A stretch of 64,000 bases of DNA from an uncultured Spirochaetota bacterium (GTDB lineage: Bacteria; Spirochaetota; UBA4802; UBA5550), in the NCBI GenBank assembly GCA_937872225.1, contig CALMRZ010000023.1:46324-110323 (forward strand), in the 5' to 3' direction. This document shows, piece by piece, positions 45,102 to 54,109 of this stretch. The notes under the pieces are model-generated. The model did not search any database and was not told the origin of the DNA. It saw only the letters and a program-made list of their open reading frames with translations. How positions within the stretch are numbered: the first letter of the stretch is position 1; every line of letters begins with the position of its first letter. Both the position numbers and the translations under genes were made by a program.

Positions 45102-46295
45102 ATGAAACCGAAATTCAACAGGGTAGGCGTCCTCTTTTCGGGCGGTCCGGCGCCGAGCGCGAACGCGGTCATTTCGTCGGTGGCCCTCAATTTCCTGGAC
45201 AATAATGTCCCGGTCATCGGCATCATGCGCGGTTACGAGTTCCTCCAGGACTTCAACAAGAGCTACCCCAAGCTCCGCAAGGATGTCCATTACGGCACCA
45301 TAACCTATGACATCACGAAGGCCCGGAACAGGGGCGGCATATTCCTGCGCACGTCCCGCGCCAATCCGGGAAAGGACATCAAGACCATGGAGGACCTGAA
45401 CAATCCCGAGAAGAACAGCCGCCTCAGGAACATCCTTGAAGCCTTTGAATACCTTGAAATCGGCGCCCTGGTCTCCATCGGCGGCGACGACACGCTGAAG
45501 ACCGCCAACTACCTCTGGCTGATGGGCTTCCCGGTCATCCATATCCCCAAGACCATAGACAACGACTACTACGGCATACCCTGGACCTTCGGCTACTGGA
45601 CCGCGGTGGACGTGGCCCAGAAGATACTGCTGAACCTGAAGGCCGACGCGCAGGCGACGGACAGCTTTTTCATCGTGGAGCTCATGGGAAGAAAATCGGG
45701 CTGGATAACCTACGCCGCCGGCATCGCGGCCGAGGCCATCTTGATGATATCCTCCGAGGACATAGAGGAGGACGTGGTCAACCTGGAGCACCTCGTGGAG
45801 AAGATCACCGATATCATCATCGCCCGGGAGAACGACCAGAAGCCCTACGGGGTCATCGTTATCTCCGAGGGGATCGTCGACAAGCTTCCGGAGGACCTGA
45901 AGCCGAAGGCGACGGACAAACACGGCAACCTCCGGCTCGGCGAGGCGAAGATATCCACCATCATTGCCGAGCATGTCAAGGAGCGGTACAAGGACAAGAC
46001 CGGCCTGGAGGTGAAGATAACGCCGAAGCAGGTCGGCTACGAGATCCGCTCCGCCTACCCCACCGCCTTTGACGTGGTCATGGGGAGCATGCTCGGCTAC
46101 GGCGCGGCACGCTACTACCTTGAGAACAACTTCGGCACCATGGTGTCGGTAACGGACAATTTCGACCTGAAGGCGGTTCCCTTTTCCGAGCTGATCGACA
46201 AGGACACCCTGCTGACCAGGCTGCGCGACGTTCCGCGGGGGAGCGATTTCTTCAATCTGAAGAACAGGCTCCAGTACACCAATATTTTCGAGTAG
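45102..46295 (+). CDS. pfp: Pyrophosphate-type 6-phosphofructokinase
   Basis: 397 residues with GVLFSGGPAPSANAVISS, SIGGDDTLKTANYL and IPKTIDNDYYGIPWTFG. The GGDD motif (Asp instead of Gly) together with Lys in KTIDND is the hallmark of PPi-dependent PFK, which saves ATP and can run in both directions of glycolysis. Ribosome-binding site GGGGTGGAG just before the ATG. The downstream lipoprotein gene starts 18 nt after the stop. The neighbour on the other strand is an ATP-type PFK. Confidence 0.9.
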   Translation: MKPKFNRVGVLFSGGPAPSANAVISSVALNFLDNNVPVIGIMRGYEFLQDFNKSYPKLRKDVHYGTITYDITKARNRGGIFLRTSRANPGKDIKTMEDLNNPEKNSRLRNILEAFEYLEIGALVSIGGDDTLKTANYLWLMGFPVIHIPKTIDNDYYGIPWTFGYWTAVDVAQKILLNLKADAQATDSFFIVELMGRKSGWITYAAGIAAEAILMISSEDIEEDVVNLEHLVEKITDIIIARENDQKPYGVIVISEGIVDKLPEDLKPKATDKHGNLRLGEAKISTIIAEHVKERYKDKTGLEVKITPKQVGYEIRSAYPTAFDVVMGSMLGYGAARYYLENNFGTMVSVTDNFDLKAVPFSELIDKDTLLTRLRDVPRGSDFFNLKNRLQYTNIFE

Positions 46296-46313
46296 ACCGG
46301 CGCGGAGGCCATC

Positions 46314-46787
46314 ATGAAAAGAATATCTTCAATAATACTTCTGCTGGCCTTCACGCTGACCGCGGCTGGATGCTCGCGGGGCAATGTCTCCACGAGCTTC
46401 GGCGGGATATTCGAGAAACTCAAAAAGGCCCGTGATTTCAGCGAGGCCAAACAGTGCTATACCGATGGCACCATCGACGCGATTGAGAGCGCGGTGAGCG
46501 GCGGCGTCATCGGGGAAAAGGAGAGGCTCCGCATCCTCCCCCTCTTCAATGAAAAGACCACATGGGACGAGCTCTCCCGCAAGGTAGACGGCTCCCGCGG
46601 TTCGATCCGCATACGCTATACCGGCCACCCGGTGGAAAACATGATCGGCTCCGAGATGGATTTCAGGCTCCGGAAGGAAGGCGGCTCATGGAAGGTCGAC
46701 CTTGAGGACGAGATCCGCCAGGCCCTGAAAGGGAGGGAGCGGGGAAGCGCCGCGGAGTATATCCAGAGGATCAAGCGGAAGTACTGA
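46314..46787 (+). CDS. Small lipoprotein (DUF4878-like)
   Basis: 157 residues with a lipobox LTAAGC (Cys about residue 20). The mature part, ARDFSEAKQCYTDGTIDAIES and DFRLRKEGGSWKVDLED, resembles NTF2-like/DUF4878 lipoproteins, whose function is unknown. Same strand and 18 nt after the PPi-PFK gene. Its last base abuts a convergent TPR gene. Confidence 0.7.
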   Translation: MKRISSIILLLAFTLTAAGCSRGNVSTSFGGIFEKLKKARDFSEAKQCYTDGTIDAIESAVSGGVIGEKERLRILPLFNEKTTWDELSRKVDGSRGSIRIRYTGHPVENMIGSEMDFRLRKEGGSWKVDLEDEIRQALKGRERGSAAEYIQRIKRKY

Positions 46788-47369
46788 TCAGTACATCGAT
46801 ATGGCGAGGTTCAGGATGATCTCTTCCATGAGCTCTTTCGCCTCCATGTCGTCGGGGCAGTGCTCCATGAAGGTGAGGCACGCGATATAGGCCATATACA
46901 GCGCCCCGGTCTCGATGTAGAGGTTTATAAGGTTGAAGTGTATTTCCTCTATGTCCGGGTTTATCTCGAGGGAACGGCTGTAATAGTATATTGCCTGCTC
47001 GGGCTCCCCCATCTCCCAGCATACGCCGGCAAGGTTGGCCAGGGTAACGGCGTCATTGGGGTTCAGCCTGATGGAGCGTTCGAGGACCTGCTTCGATTTC
47101 TTGAATTTTCCCAGTTCGCAGAGGGTGATGCCGAGGCCGTTCAGGATGTCCGGGTCGGTTCCGTCCAGCATGGCGCCGATGCTGAAGAGCTTCAGCGCCT
47201 TGTCGAAATCCCCCATCTCGACATATTCATAACCGGTGTCGATGAGCAGGGCGGGGTTCTCCTTCAGTTCGCTCAGTTCCTCCAGTCCGATCTGCATTTC
47301 CTTGAGGACAAGGGAATTGATCTTCTTTTGGGAGCGGGCGTTTGTTCTTTGATTGTCTGAAATGGTCAT
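46788..47369 (-). CDS. TPR-repeat protein
   Basis: 193 residues without signal peptide. At least four 34-residue TPR units are visible from about residue 40: ALLIDTGYEYVEMGDFDKALKLF, DILNGLGITLCELGKFKKSKQVLERSIRLNP, TLANLAGVCWEMGEPEQAIYYYSRSLEINP and a fainter last one. A cytoplasmic protein-protein scaffold; partner unknown. It ends at the base next to the preceding lipoprotein stop, a convergent arrangement without a terminator between. Confidence 0.85.
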   Translation of the reverse strand: MTISDNQRTNARSQKKINSLVLKEMQIGLEELSELKENPALLIDTGYEYVEMGDFDKALKLFSIGAMLDGTDPDILNGLGITLCELGKFKKSKQVLERSIRLNPNDAVTLANLAGVCWEMGEPEQAIYYYSRSLEINPDIEEIHFNLINLYIETGALYMAYIACLTFMEHCPDDMEAKELMEEIILNLAISMY

Positions 47370-47561
47370 AACATTATGTCTTCTACCATTAATTTGACAT
47401 TATTGCCGGAGATCGTTTATGTCAATAAAAATATTTTCCGGTTTTGTGCGCCCCGGCCCTCCGGCAGGTCCAGGCCGGCGCGGCACCGGCGGCCGTTCAC
47501 TGCCGCCAGAGACCTATAAGGCCTGAAATTATAGCTTGAAAAAACTACTTGACTGATTACC

Positions 47562-47598
47562 GGTATTATTTCTTATTGAAAAATTCAAGAATAATACC
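47562..47598. promoter_or_regulatory. Inverted repeat upstream of the Rnf operon
   Basis: GGTATTATTTCTT (47562-47574) and AAGAATAATACC (47587-47598) are inverse complements but for one extra T, with an inner TTGAA/TTCAA. It ends 35 nt before the first gene. It could be an operator or an mRNA leader hairpin. Confidence 0.45.
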
Positions 47599-47633
47599 TG
47601 AAAGTAATCCGCCAGCAAAAAAGGAGTCGTCGA

Positions 47634-47915
47634 ATGCCAAAAGAGAAAATATTTTGCGCAAACTGCCAGCACTGCATAGTCATACGGCAATATGAATCCG
47701 AACCCGACCGGTACGTTCTCCGCGTCAAATGCCTCAAGAAAAAGTGGGTCAAGCGGTCAGGCGAGGAAAAGCTGTACAAGTTTTTTACCGTGGCGCGCAG
47801 GATCATGGACGATTGCGAGTATTACACGGAATCGGGCGAACTGTTCCCGTATATTAAAAACCTCAGAAAAGAGCTGCCAATTAAGGACGAGATATACTCC
47901 ACCAAGGATGTATAG
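47634..47915 (+). CDS. Small Cys-rich protein at the head of the Rnf operon
   Basis: 93 residues, no known family. Cysteines at C8, C11, C14, C33 and C61 suggest a zinc or iron-sulfur site (CANCQHC), but the spacing is not that of a ferredoxin. The rest is basic and helical. It lies 2 nt before rnfC and is surely co-transcribed. It might assist Rnf assembly, or be a regulatory protein. Confidence 0.7.
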   Translation: MPKEKIFCANCQHCIVIRQYESEPDRYVLRVKCLKKKWVKRSGEEKLYKFFTVARRIMDDCEYYTESGELFPYIKNLRKELPIKDEIYSTKDV

Positions 47916-47917
47916 CA

Positions 47918-49234
47918 ATGTTTTCACGTTTCGGCGGTGGCATCCATCCGCCCGGACATAAAAACATTACCGAAGACCTGGAATTCATAAATCTTCCGAT
48001 ACCCCATGCGTGCTATATCCCACTCCAGCAGCATGTCGGAGCCCCCGCACAGCTGGCCGTCGCCGTCGGAGACATGGTCTCCGAGGGCCAGCTCATCGGC
48101 CGCGCCGACGGCTTTATAAGCGCCAACGTTCATTCGTCGATACCCGGCAGGGTGGCCGGCATTGCGCCGGTGCCGACGGTCTACGGGCCGCAGCAGTCGG
48201 TCATCATCGAGGCCGAGGGGGCCTTTTCCGCCTCAGCCATGCCCCAGGAGGCTGACGACTGGAGTGCCCTGTCCCGCGGGGAGATACTCGAAAGGATCAG
48301 GGAGGCCGGTGTCGTCGGGCTCGGCGGCGCGGCCTTTCCCACTGCGGTGAAGCTCTCGCCGCCGCCGGAAAAGAAGATCGACACCCTCGTCGTGAACGGC
48401 GCCGAGTGCGAGCCCTATCTTACCGTTGACGACATGCTGATGCGGACGTTTCCCTCCGACATTATTGAGGGGACGCGGATAGCCATGAAGGCCCTGGGCG
48501 TCACCGCGGCGGTCATCGGCGTGGAGGGGAACAAGAAAGAGGCCATCGCCGCATTGAAGAAGTCCCTCGGCCCTGCATCGGGCCGCGAAACAATACGCGT
48601 AAAAAAGCTCGCGACGAAATATCCCCAGGGCGCGGAAAAGCAGATGATCTGCAGCCTCCTCGGAAGAAGGGTCCCTTCGGGGGGGCTCCCGATGGACGCG
48701 GGCGTCATTGTCCAGAACGTGGGGACCCTCTTCGCCCTCCGCAAGGCGGTCCTCTACAACAAGCCCCTCCTCGCGCGTTACGTGACCGTCTCGGGAAACG
48801 CGATCAGGAAGCCGGGCAACTACAAAGTACGCATCGGTACCCGCATCGCCGATATCGTCGAGGAGTGCGGGGGCTTCACGGAAGAACCGTCGCGGGTCGT
48901 CATGGGCGGCCCCCTGTGCGGGGTCAGCGTCCATTCCCTCGATTTCCCGGTGGTCAAGGGGACTTCCGGCATACTGTTCCTGGCGGGAAAGGGGGCCGCC
49001 GCCAGGGACTACTCCCCCTGCATACGGTGCGGGAAATGCGTGGCCGTGTGCCCCATGGGGCTCCTTCCCAATGAACTCGGCAACGCCGCGGAGAAGGACC
49101 GTTTCGACCTTGCCGCGGAGCTCAACCCCTATGACTGCATCATGTGCGGTTCCTGCAGCTACGTGTGCCCGGCGCAGCGGCCCCTGAGCCATTTTATAAA
49201 ACTGGCCCAGCATAAGCTGAAGGCCCTATCCTGA
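47918..49234 (+). CDS. rnfC: Electron transport complex subunit RnfC
   Basis: 438 residues. The cytoplasmic NADH/flavin-binding subunit of the ferredoxin:NAD+ oxidoreductase Rnf. FSRFGGGIHPPGHKNIT starts the protein; VVGLGGAAFPTAVKL and NGAECEPYLTVDD form the NADH/FMN site; two [4Fe-4S] clusters follow in CIRCGKCVAVCP and CIMCGSCSYVCP. Full length. rnfD starts 13 nt after the stop. Confidence 0.95.
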   Translation: MFSRFGGGIHPPGHKNITEDLEFINLPIPHACYIPLQQHVGAPAQLAVAVGDMVSEGQLIGRADGFISANVHSSIPGRVAGIAPVPTVYGPQQSVIIEAEGAFSASAMPQEADDWSALSRGEILERIREAGVVGLGGAAFPTAVKLSPPPEKKIDTLVVNGAECEPYLTVDDMLMRTFPSDIIEGTRIAMKALGVTAAVIGVEGNKKEAIAALKKSLGPASGRETIRVKKLATKYPQGAEKQMICSLLGRRVPSGGLPMDAGVIVQNVGTLFALRKAVLYNKPLLARYVTVSGNAIRKPGNYKVRIGTRIADIVEECGGFTEEPSRVVMGGPLCGVSVHSLDFPVVKGTSGILFLAGKGAAARDYSPCIRCGKCVAVCPMGLLPNELGNAAEKDRFDLAAELNPYDCIMCGSCSYVCPAQRPLSHFIKLAQHKLKALS

Positions 49235-49247
49235 AAACGGTGGAGAC

Positions 49248-50360
49248 ATGGCAGAGAAGGAGAAAACAGAAAGCAAACAGAAACTGCCGGTCATGACCGG
49301 CGCTCCCCATATCCGCTCCGGCGAATCCGTTCCGAAGGTGATGTGGTCCGTGGTCGCCGCCCTCATGCCGGCAGCGGCCTTTGCCGCGTACCACTTCGGC
49401 ATGCCGGCCCTGAAACTGATGGCCGTGTCCGCGGCCGCGGCGGTCGCCGCCGAGGCGGCTATCCAGCTCCTGCTGCGCAAGCGGGTGACCGCCCTGGACG
49501 GATCTGCCGTGATCACGGGGCTCCTCCTTGCCATGAATATCCCCCCCGGGGCGCCCCTCTGGATGGCCGGCGTCGGCTCCGTGTTCGCCATGGTCATCGT
49601 CAAGCACCTTTTCGGCGGCCTCGGTTTCAACATCTTCAACCCGGCCCTGGCGGCCCGGGCCTTCCTCCTGGCGTCATGGCCGGTGCACATGACCACGACA
49701 TGGCACCGCTTCGGCGAGCATAATGTCCTCGTGCAGAACGCGCAGAACGGCCCGGGATTCTCCCCGGCCGTTTTCGACGCCCTCACCGGGGCGACGCCCC
49801 TCACCCTCATGAAGGAGGGGCCGAAGATCCTGTCGGACAATCACATCGCCCTGTCGAAGCTCTACGACCTGGTCCTTTCGCCGGACATGCTCAGGTCCCT
49901 CTTCATCGGCACCGTGGGGGGATCCATCGGCGAGACATCGGCCCTGCTTCTCCTGATCGGGGCCCTTTTCCTCATGATACGGAAAATCATCACCTGGCAC
50001 ATACCGGTGTCGTTTATCGGCACCGTGGCCCTTGCCGCTGCCGGGTATCACTACCTGGCGGGCTTTCCCGCGCCTCACCTGATGGCGCTTTATCAGGTGC
50101 TGTCCGGCGGCCTCATCCTGGGGGCCTTCTTCATGGCCACCGACATGGTTACGTCGCCGGTGTCGATGAAGGGGATGCTCATCTTCGGCGCCGGTTGCGG
50201 GCTCCTGACCTTCGTCATCCGCCAGTGGGGCGGATACCCGGAGGGCGTTTCTTACGCCATACTGATCATGAACGCCTTTGTGCCCCTCATCGACCGGTAC
50301 ACCAGGCCGCGGGTCTTCGGCGTCCGCGAAAGGAAGAAACTCGCGGGGGCGGCGAAATGA
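49248..50360 (+). CDS. rnfD: Electron transport complex subunit RnfD
   Basis: 370 residues, multi-pass membrane protein with covalently bound FMN. The flavinylation motif TGATPL (in FDALTGATPLTL) supplies the Thr. Conserved segments include TALDGSAVITGLLLAMNIPP, GGLGFNIFNPALAARAFLL and FFMATDMVTSP. The 4-nt overlap ATGA with rnfG shows translational coupling. Confidence 0.95.
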   Translation: MAEKEKTESKQKLPVMTGAPHIRSGESVPKVMWSVVAALMPAAAFAAYHFGMPALKLMAVSAAAAVAAEAAIQLLLRKRVTALDGSAVITGLLLAMNIPPGAPLWMAGVGSVFAMVIVKHLFGGLGFNIFNPALAARAFLLASWPVHMTTTWHRFGEHNVLVQNAQNGPGFSPAVFDALTGATPLTLMKEGPKILSDNHIALSKLYDLVLSPDMLRSLFIGTVGGSIGETSALLLLIGALFLMIRKIITWHIPVSFIGTVALAAAGYHYLAGFPAPHLMALYQVLSGGLILGAFFMATDMVTSPVSMKGMLIFGAGCGLLTFVIRQWGGYPEGVSYAILIMNAFVPLIDRYTRPRVFGVRERKKLAGAAK

Positions 50361-51079
50361 TGAAGGACATCATAAAACCCACGGTCATACTGACGGCCAT
50401 TGCCCTGATCTGCGTCTTTCTCCTTTCCCACGTGGAGAAACTGACGGTTCCGGTCATAGCCAAGCGGGCGAAGGAAAGCCGGGAACAGGCCCTGGCCCTG
50501 GTCCTCCCCGGGTTCACGGTAACCGGTGATGAGAAGAGAGCCAGGGTGGACGGAAGCGACTTCACCTGGTGGGAAGGGGAGAAGAAGGTTGAGGACGCTA
50601 TCATGAAAGAAAAGACCGTGAAGGGATTTGCCTTTTTAACGAAGAGCCCCGGCTACAGCGGCGACATCGAGACGATGGTGGGCGTGGATGAAAACGGGAA
50701 GGTCACCGGCCTGACCGTCATCAGCCAGACGGAGACGCCGGGACTCGGGGCGCGGTGCGTGGAAGTGGCCAGCCGCGAGACCCTTTGGGACCGTTTCCGG
50801 GGCGGCATACCGGTGAGGGACTTTGCCGATGAAGCGCGGATACCCTGGTTCCAGAATCAGTTTGAAGGCCTTGACACGAAGAAGAAGATCGGTTTCATGA
50901 GGCGCGGCGTGTGGAACCCCAACATGCGCGAAAGCCTCCTCGAGAAAAACGCCATATCGGCGATAACGGGGGCCACGATTACGTCAACGGCGGTGATCGC
51001 CGGCATCGAGGCGGGCGTTGCGCGCCTGGCGAAGGCCCGGGCGACGCAGGCACCGGCCGCACCGGGAGGCGCCAGATGA
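50357..51079 (+). CDS. rnfG: Electron transport complex subunit RnfG
   Basis: 240 residues with one N-terminal membrane helix (about 8-24) and a periplasmic FMN domain. The flavinylation motif is SAITGATITS at 201-210 with T207 the likely FMN-bearing Thr. Other conserved parts: GYSGDIETMVGVDENGKVTGL and ETPGLGARC. I chose ATG 50357, overlapping the rnfD stop; the longer frame is a shadow. Confidence 0.95.
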   Translation: MMKDIIKPTVILTAIALICVFLLSHVEKLTVPVIAKRAKESREQALALVLPGFTVTGDEKRARVDGSDFTWWEGEKKVEDAIMKEKTVKGFAFLTKSPGYSGDIETMVGVDENGKVTGLTVISQTETPGLGARCVEVASRETLWDRFRGGIPVRDFADEARIPWFQNQFEGLDTKKKIGFMRRGVWNPNMRESLLEKNAISAITGATITSTAVIAGIEAGVARLAKARATQAPAAPGGAR

Positions 51080-51672
51080 GACACTGGAAGGAACTGGTGA
51101 AGGGCATCTGGTCGAGGAACCCGCAGCTCGTCTTGGGCCTGGCCTTCTGCCCGACTCTGGCGGTGTCCACCTCGGTGTCCAACGCCCTTTGGATGACCCT
51201 TGCGGCCACCTTCGTGCTGGTCTGCTCGAACCTCCTCATCTCGTCGATACGGAAGATCGTGCCGGGCCACCTGCGGATCCCCCTATTCATAACCATCATC
51301 GCGTCCTTTGTCACCGTGGTGGACCTGCTCCTCAACGCGTACCAGCCCGAGGTGTACCGCTCCCTGGGCATCTTCATTCCACTCATCGTGGTCAACTGCA
51401 TTATCCTGGGAAGGGCCGAGGAGTTCGCCCAGAAGAACGGCGTGTTCGTGTCGGTGCTGGACGGCATCGGCATGGGGATCGGCTTCGGCCTGACCCTCAC
51501 GGTCCTCGCCGCCGTCCGGGAGGTCCTGGGGGCCAACAGCCTCTTCGGCTACACCCTGATACCGGGCATGGAGCCGGCCACGGCCATGGTCATGGCGCCG
51601 GGGGCCTTCTTTACCCTGGCCCTCATGCTCTGGGCCATGAACGCCGTCAATTCCCGGTCAAAGAGGAAATAA
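51076..51672 (+). CDS. rnfE: Electron transport complex subunit RnfE
   Basis: 198 residues, integral membrane subunit homologous to NqrD. Conserved GLAFCPTLAVSTSV and IPLIVVNCIILGRAEEFA carry the cysteines thought to hold an intramembrane [2Fe-2S] centre with RnfA. The start overlaps the rnfG stop by 4 nt (ATGA). Confidence 0.95.
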   Translation: MRHWKELVKGIWSRNPQLVLGLAFCPTLAVSTSVSNALWMTLAATFVLVCSNLLISSIRKIVPGHLRIPLFITIIASFVTVVDLLLNAYQPEVYRSLGIFIPLIVVNCIILGRAEEFAQKNGVFVSVLDGIGMGIGFGLTLTVLAAVREVLGANSLFGYTLIPGMEPATAMVMAPGAFFTLALMLWAMNAVNSRSKRK

Positions 51673-51675
51673 CCC

Positions 51676-52281
51676 ATGGAAATCAAGGTCTTCGTCACGA
51701 TACTCCTGAGCACCATCTTCATCAACAACTATGTGCTGGCGCGGATACTGGGGCTCTGTCCCTTCCTGGGCGTTTCCCGGAAGCTCGGCTCCGCCGTGGG
51801 CATGGGCCTGGCGGTCATCTTTGTCATGACCCTGACGTCATTCATCACCTACCCCATTTATAAATACGTGCTGGTGCCGTACCGGGTCACCTACCTTACC
51901 ACCATCGTTTTCATCCTGGTCATCGCGGCCCTGGTTCAGCTGGTGGAAATGGTCATCGAGAAGACATCCCCGGCCCTCTACCAGGCCCTGGGTATCTTCC
52001 TGCCGCTGATCACCACCAACTGTGCGGTCCTGGGCGTGGCGGTCCTCAACCTTTCGTCCGGGTTTGCGGAGCCGAACGTTTCCATGGGCCTCCTGAAAAG
52101 CGTGACCCAGGGCTTCGGCGGCGGCGCGGGCTTCACCCTTGCCCTGGTGATCATGGCGGGGATACGGGAGCGGCTGGAACTGGCCGACATACCGGAGAAC
52201 CTGAAGGGCGTCCCCATCACCTTCATCACCGCCGGACTCCTGGCCCTCGCCTTCTACGGGTTTTCGGGGATGAAGATATAA
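51676..52281 (+). CDS. rnfA: Electron transport complex subunit RnfA
   Basis: 201 residues, integral membrane subunit homologous to NqrE, topologically inverted relative to RnfE. INNYVLARILGLCPFLGVSR and IFLPLITTNCAVLGVAVL hold the cluster cysteines. It starts 3 nt after rnfE. Normally rnfB follows rnfA; here the next gene is a PKD-like protein and no rnfB is present. Confidence 0.95.
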   Translation: MEIKVFVTILLSTIFINNYVLARILGLCPFLGVSRKLGSAVGMGLAVIFVMTLTSFITYPIYKYVLVPYRVTYLTTIVFILVIAALVQLVEMVIEKTSPALYQALGIFLPLITTNCAVLGVAVLNLSSGFAEPNVSMGLLKSVTQGFGGGAGFTLALVIMAGIRERLELADIPENLKGVPITFITAGLLALAFYGFSGMKI

Positions 52282-52362
52282 CTAATCCGGGTAGACCCCT
52301 TCACTGGTATTCTATCAACCACGGTATGCCGTTCAGGAGAGTTTGTTGCGCGAGAGACGTCC

Positions 52363-53478
52363 ATGAATTCAAAAAAAACGCTATTCATCATTGCCGCCAT
52401 GGTGGCGCTGATCGTGGCCCTCAACCTGGCGGAAAGGGCTTTGCGGAACAAGGAGGTCTCTCCAAACCCGGAAACCGAGGATCAGAAGGACCTTGCCGCC
52501 CTGCGCTCGCTCATGGAGCAGCGGGGAACACCGGAAACGGGAGACGGCAGCGGCACCGCGGTAAACACGCCGAAGGAAAAAAAATTCATACGCGACGTTC
52601 TGTATGAAAAGGACGAGGTGTGCCTGGGCGACAGCCTGGAGGTGCGTCTCGACCTGCAGAACCCTGACGGGCCGGTATCGGACCTGCTCAGCCGTATCGG
52701 CGGGAAATTCGGCGACAGGGTGGTGCTCAATTTTGACGAACAGGGGGAAGAGAGAGTAAATATCTTCGTCAAGGATCCGCAGGGTAATATGGACACGAGA
52801 AGAATCAAGATCAATGTTGTCAGCTGTCCCGGCAGGGCGGCGGTCATCCTCAGGGCATCCAGGAAACGTGATCGCATTGACGAAGGGGAGGTCACCGTTG
52901 TGAAAAAAAGGGGGCTGGAGTGCCCCTGCGCGTACGAGTGGGACTTCGGCGACGGGACCACCATGAGAACCGCCGATGGAAAGGCCTCGCATAATTACGG
53001 GAAGAGGGAACAGGACGGCATTTCATCGACATTTATCGTTTCGGTGGACGTTACTGACGCCAGGAATGTCCGCGCCAGGGGACTCACCTCCCTGACCTTC
53101 CCCAATTATCTCTGGGCATCAAAGCAGCTGGGATTTTCAATCGTCCCTATCGTGCAGGAGACCGCCTACGGCATGACCGGCAATAATTATGAGGTGGACG
53201 TGAAGATTAAGAATATTTACGAGAATACGATCGTTTTTGATACTGCCGCGATCCAGGCGAAAGGGTGCTCCGCCGATGACGCCTCGTACGACGAAACCAT
53301 CAAGGCCGCGTCCATTATGAAAAGAACTGAGATCAGGGGGGGGGAAAGCGCTGACGACAGCATCAGCATACCGAGGAGCCTGATTCCGGATTCCGCGTGC
53401 AGCGTTTCGGTCATGCTGAAGGGAAGCTTTCCTGACGGTGCGCCTGTCACCGGAATGGTCTTTTTTCTTAAAGAATAA
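52363..53478 (+). CDS. Membrane-anchored PKD-like protein behind the Rnf operon
   Basis: 371 residues: an N-terminal signal anchor (LFIIAAMVALIVALNLAERAL), a charged linker, and beta-rich domains. One is PKD-like: ECPCAYEWDFGDGTTMRTADGKASHNYGKRE contains the WDFGDG core of PKD folds. The C terminus (about 270-371) is another beta-sandwich. It has no iron-sulfur motif, so it is not RnfB. It follows rnfA by 81 nt and may be transcribed with Rnf; its role is unknown. Confidence 0.65.
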   Translation: MNSKKTLFIIAAMVALIVALNLAERALRNKEVSPNPETEDQKDLAALRSLMEQRGTPETGDGSGTAVNTPKEKKFIRDVLYEKDEVCLGDSLEVRLDLQNPDGPVSDLLSRIGGKFGDRVVLNFDEQGEERVNIFVKDPQGNMDTRRIKINVVSCPGRAAVILRASRKRDRIDEGEVTVVKKRGLECPCAYEWDFGDGTTMRTADGKASHNYGKREQDGISSTFIVSVDVTDARNVRARGLTSLTFPNYLWASKQLGFSIVPIVQETAYGMTGNNYEVDVKIKNIYENTIVFDTAAIQAKGCSADDASYDETIKAASIMKRTEIRGGESADDSISIPRSLIPDSACSVSVMLKGSFPDGAPVTGMVFFLKE

Positions 53479-53533
53479 TCTGCTGTCATTTCCGGCACGG
53501 CTGCCCCGCGCCGGGAACATGTCTCCCCTATCA

Positions 53534-53564
53534 TGGTCCCGGCGCATCACTGGCGTTTCGGGAC
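53534..53564. repeat. Hairpin between convergent genes
   Basis: GGTCCCG / CGGGACC arms (53534-53540, 53558-53564), no T-run; may be a weak terminator of the PKD-like gene. Confidence 0.35.
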
Positions 53565-53584
53565 CGCGACGCTGCGCGCTGTGA

Positions 53585-53800
53585 TCAGATTTTATAATCC
53601 TGCTCGCATTTTTCCTTGCATGCTGATTCAAAAAGATCGATGACAAGATAACATATTGAGAATCCCAGGCAGGCCACCAGCATTTTGTCAGCTTGATCGC
53701 CGCAGTCCTTTTTGCACGTGGCGCGTGTTTCACATGAAGTAAAAATCAGAGACAAACAGAGGCATATTACTGTTGCTAATGAGACCATGATTTTTTTCAT
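53585..53800 (-). CDS. Small Cys-rich lipoprotein
   Basis: 71 residues. Lipobox FTSC with lipid-bearing C23. The short mature part has six more cysteines (CKKDCG, ACLGFSIC, ACKEKCEQ), arranged as CxxxC-type pairs that may form disulfides or bind metal. No family recognised. The upstream sequence contains ACAAAATCACCTC, i.e. GAGGTGATTTTGT on its own strand, a good ribosome-binding site. Confidence 0.7.
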   Translation of the reverse strand: MKKIMVSLATVICLCLSLIFTSCETRATCKKDCGDQADKMLVACLGFSICYLVIDLFESACKEKCEQDYKI

Positions 53801-54109
53801 ACAAAATCACCTCATACAATGTAATGATACCGCAGGGCGATCCCGATTTTAAATCAAATAAACCGGAGCCGCCCGTCATTATGGGCCAACCAGCCATGAA
53901 TGAATCCCGTCTACCGGATCATTGTTTATGTTTCACGATAAAAATGTAAAGTAAATAATCATTTTTCTTGTCAAAGGAATGGAAGGATTTTTTGGGTTGT
54001 CAAAATTAGTTCTTGAATTATTACGGCGCGGGAATCTATAGCACTACTATTCCCGTTTTTCATCAACAGCGCATGACATGTGGCTCATAGGGGCAGGGGG
54101 AAACAGAAC
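53801..54109. other. Intergenic region, nothing clear
   Basis: AT-rich between about 53935 and 54010. No convincing promoter pair, repeat or gene. An open frame from 54080 into thyX lacks family-like residues before the ATG at 54110. Confidence 0.5.

Noticed and set aside
52363..53478. Considered as a divergent RnfB
   Set aside because: It has no CxxCxxC iron-sulfur motifs and shows a PKD-type WDFGDG core; it is a secreted-side protein.
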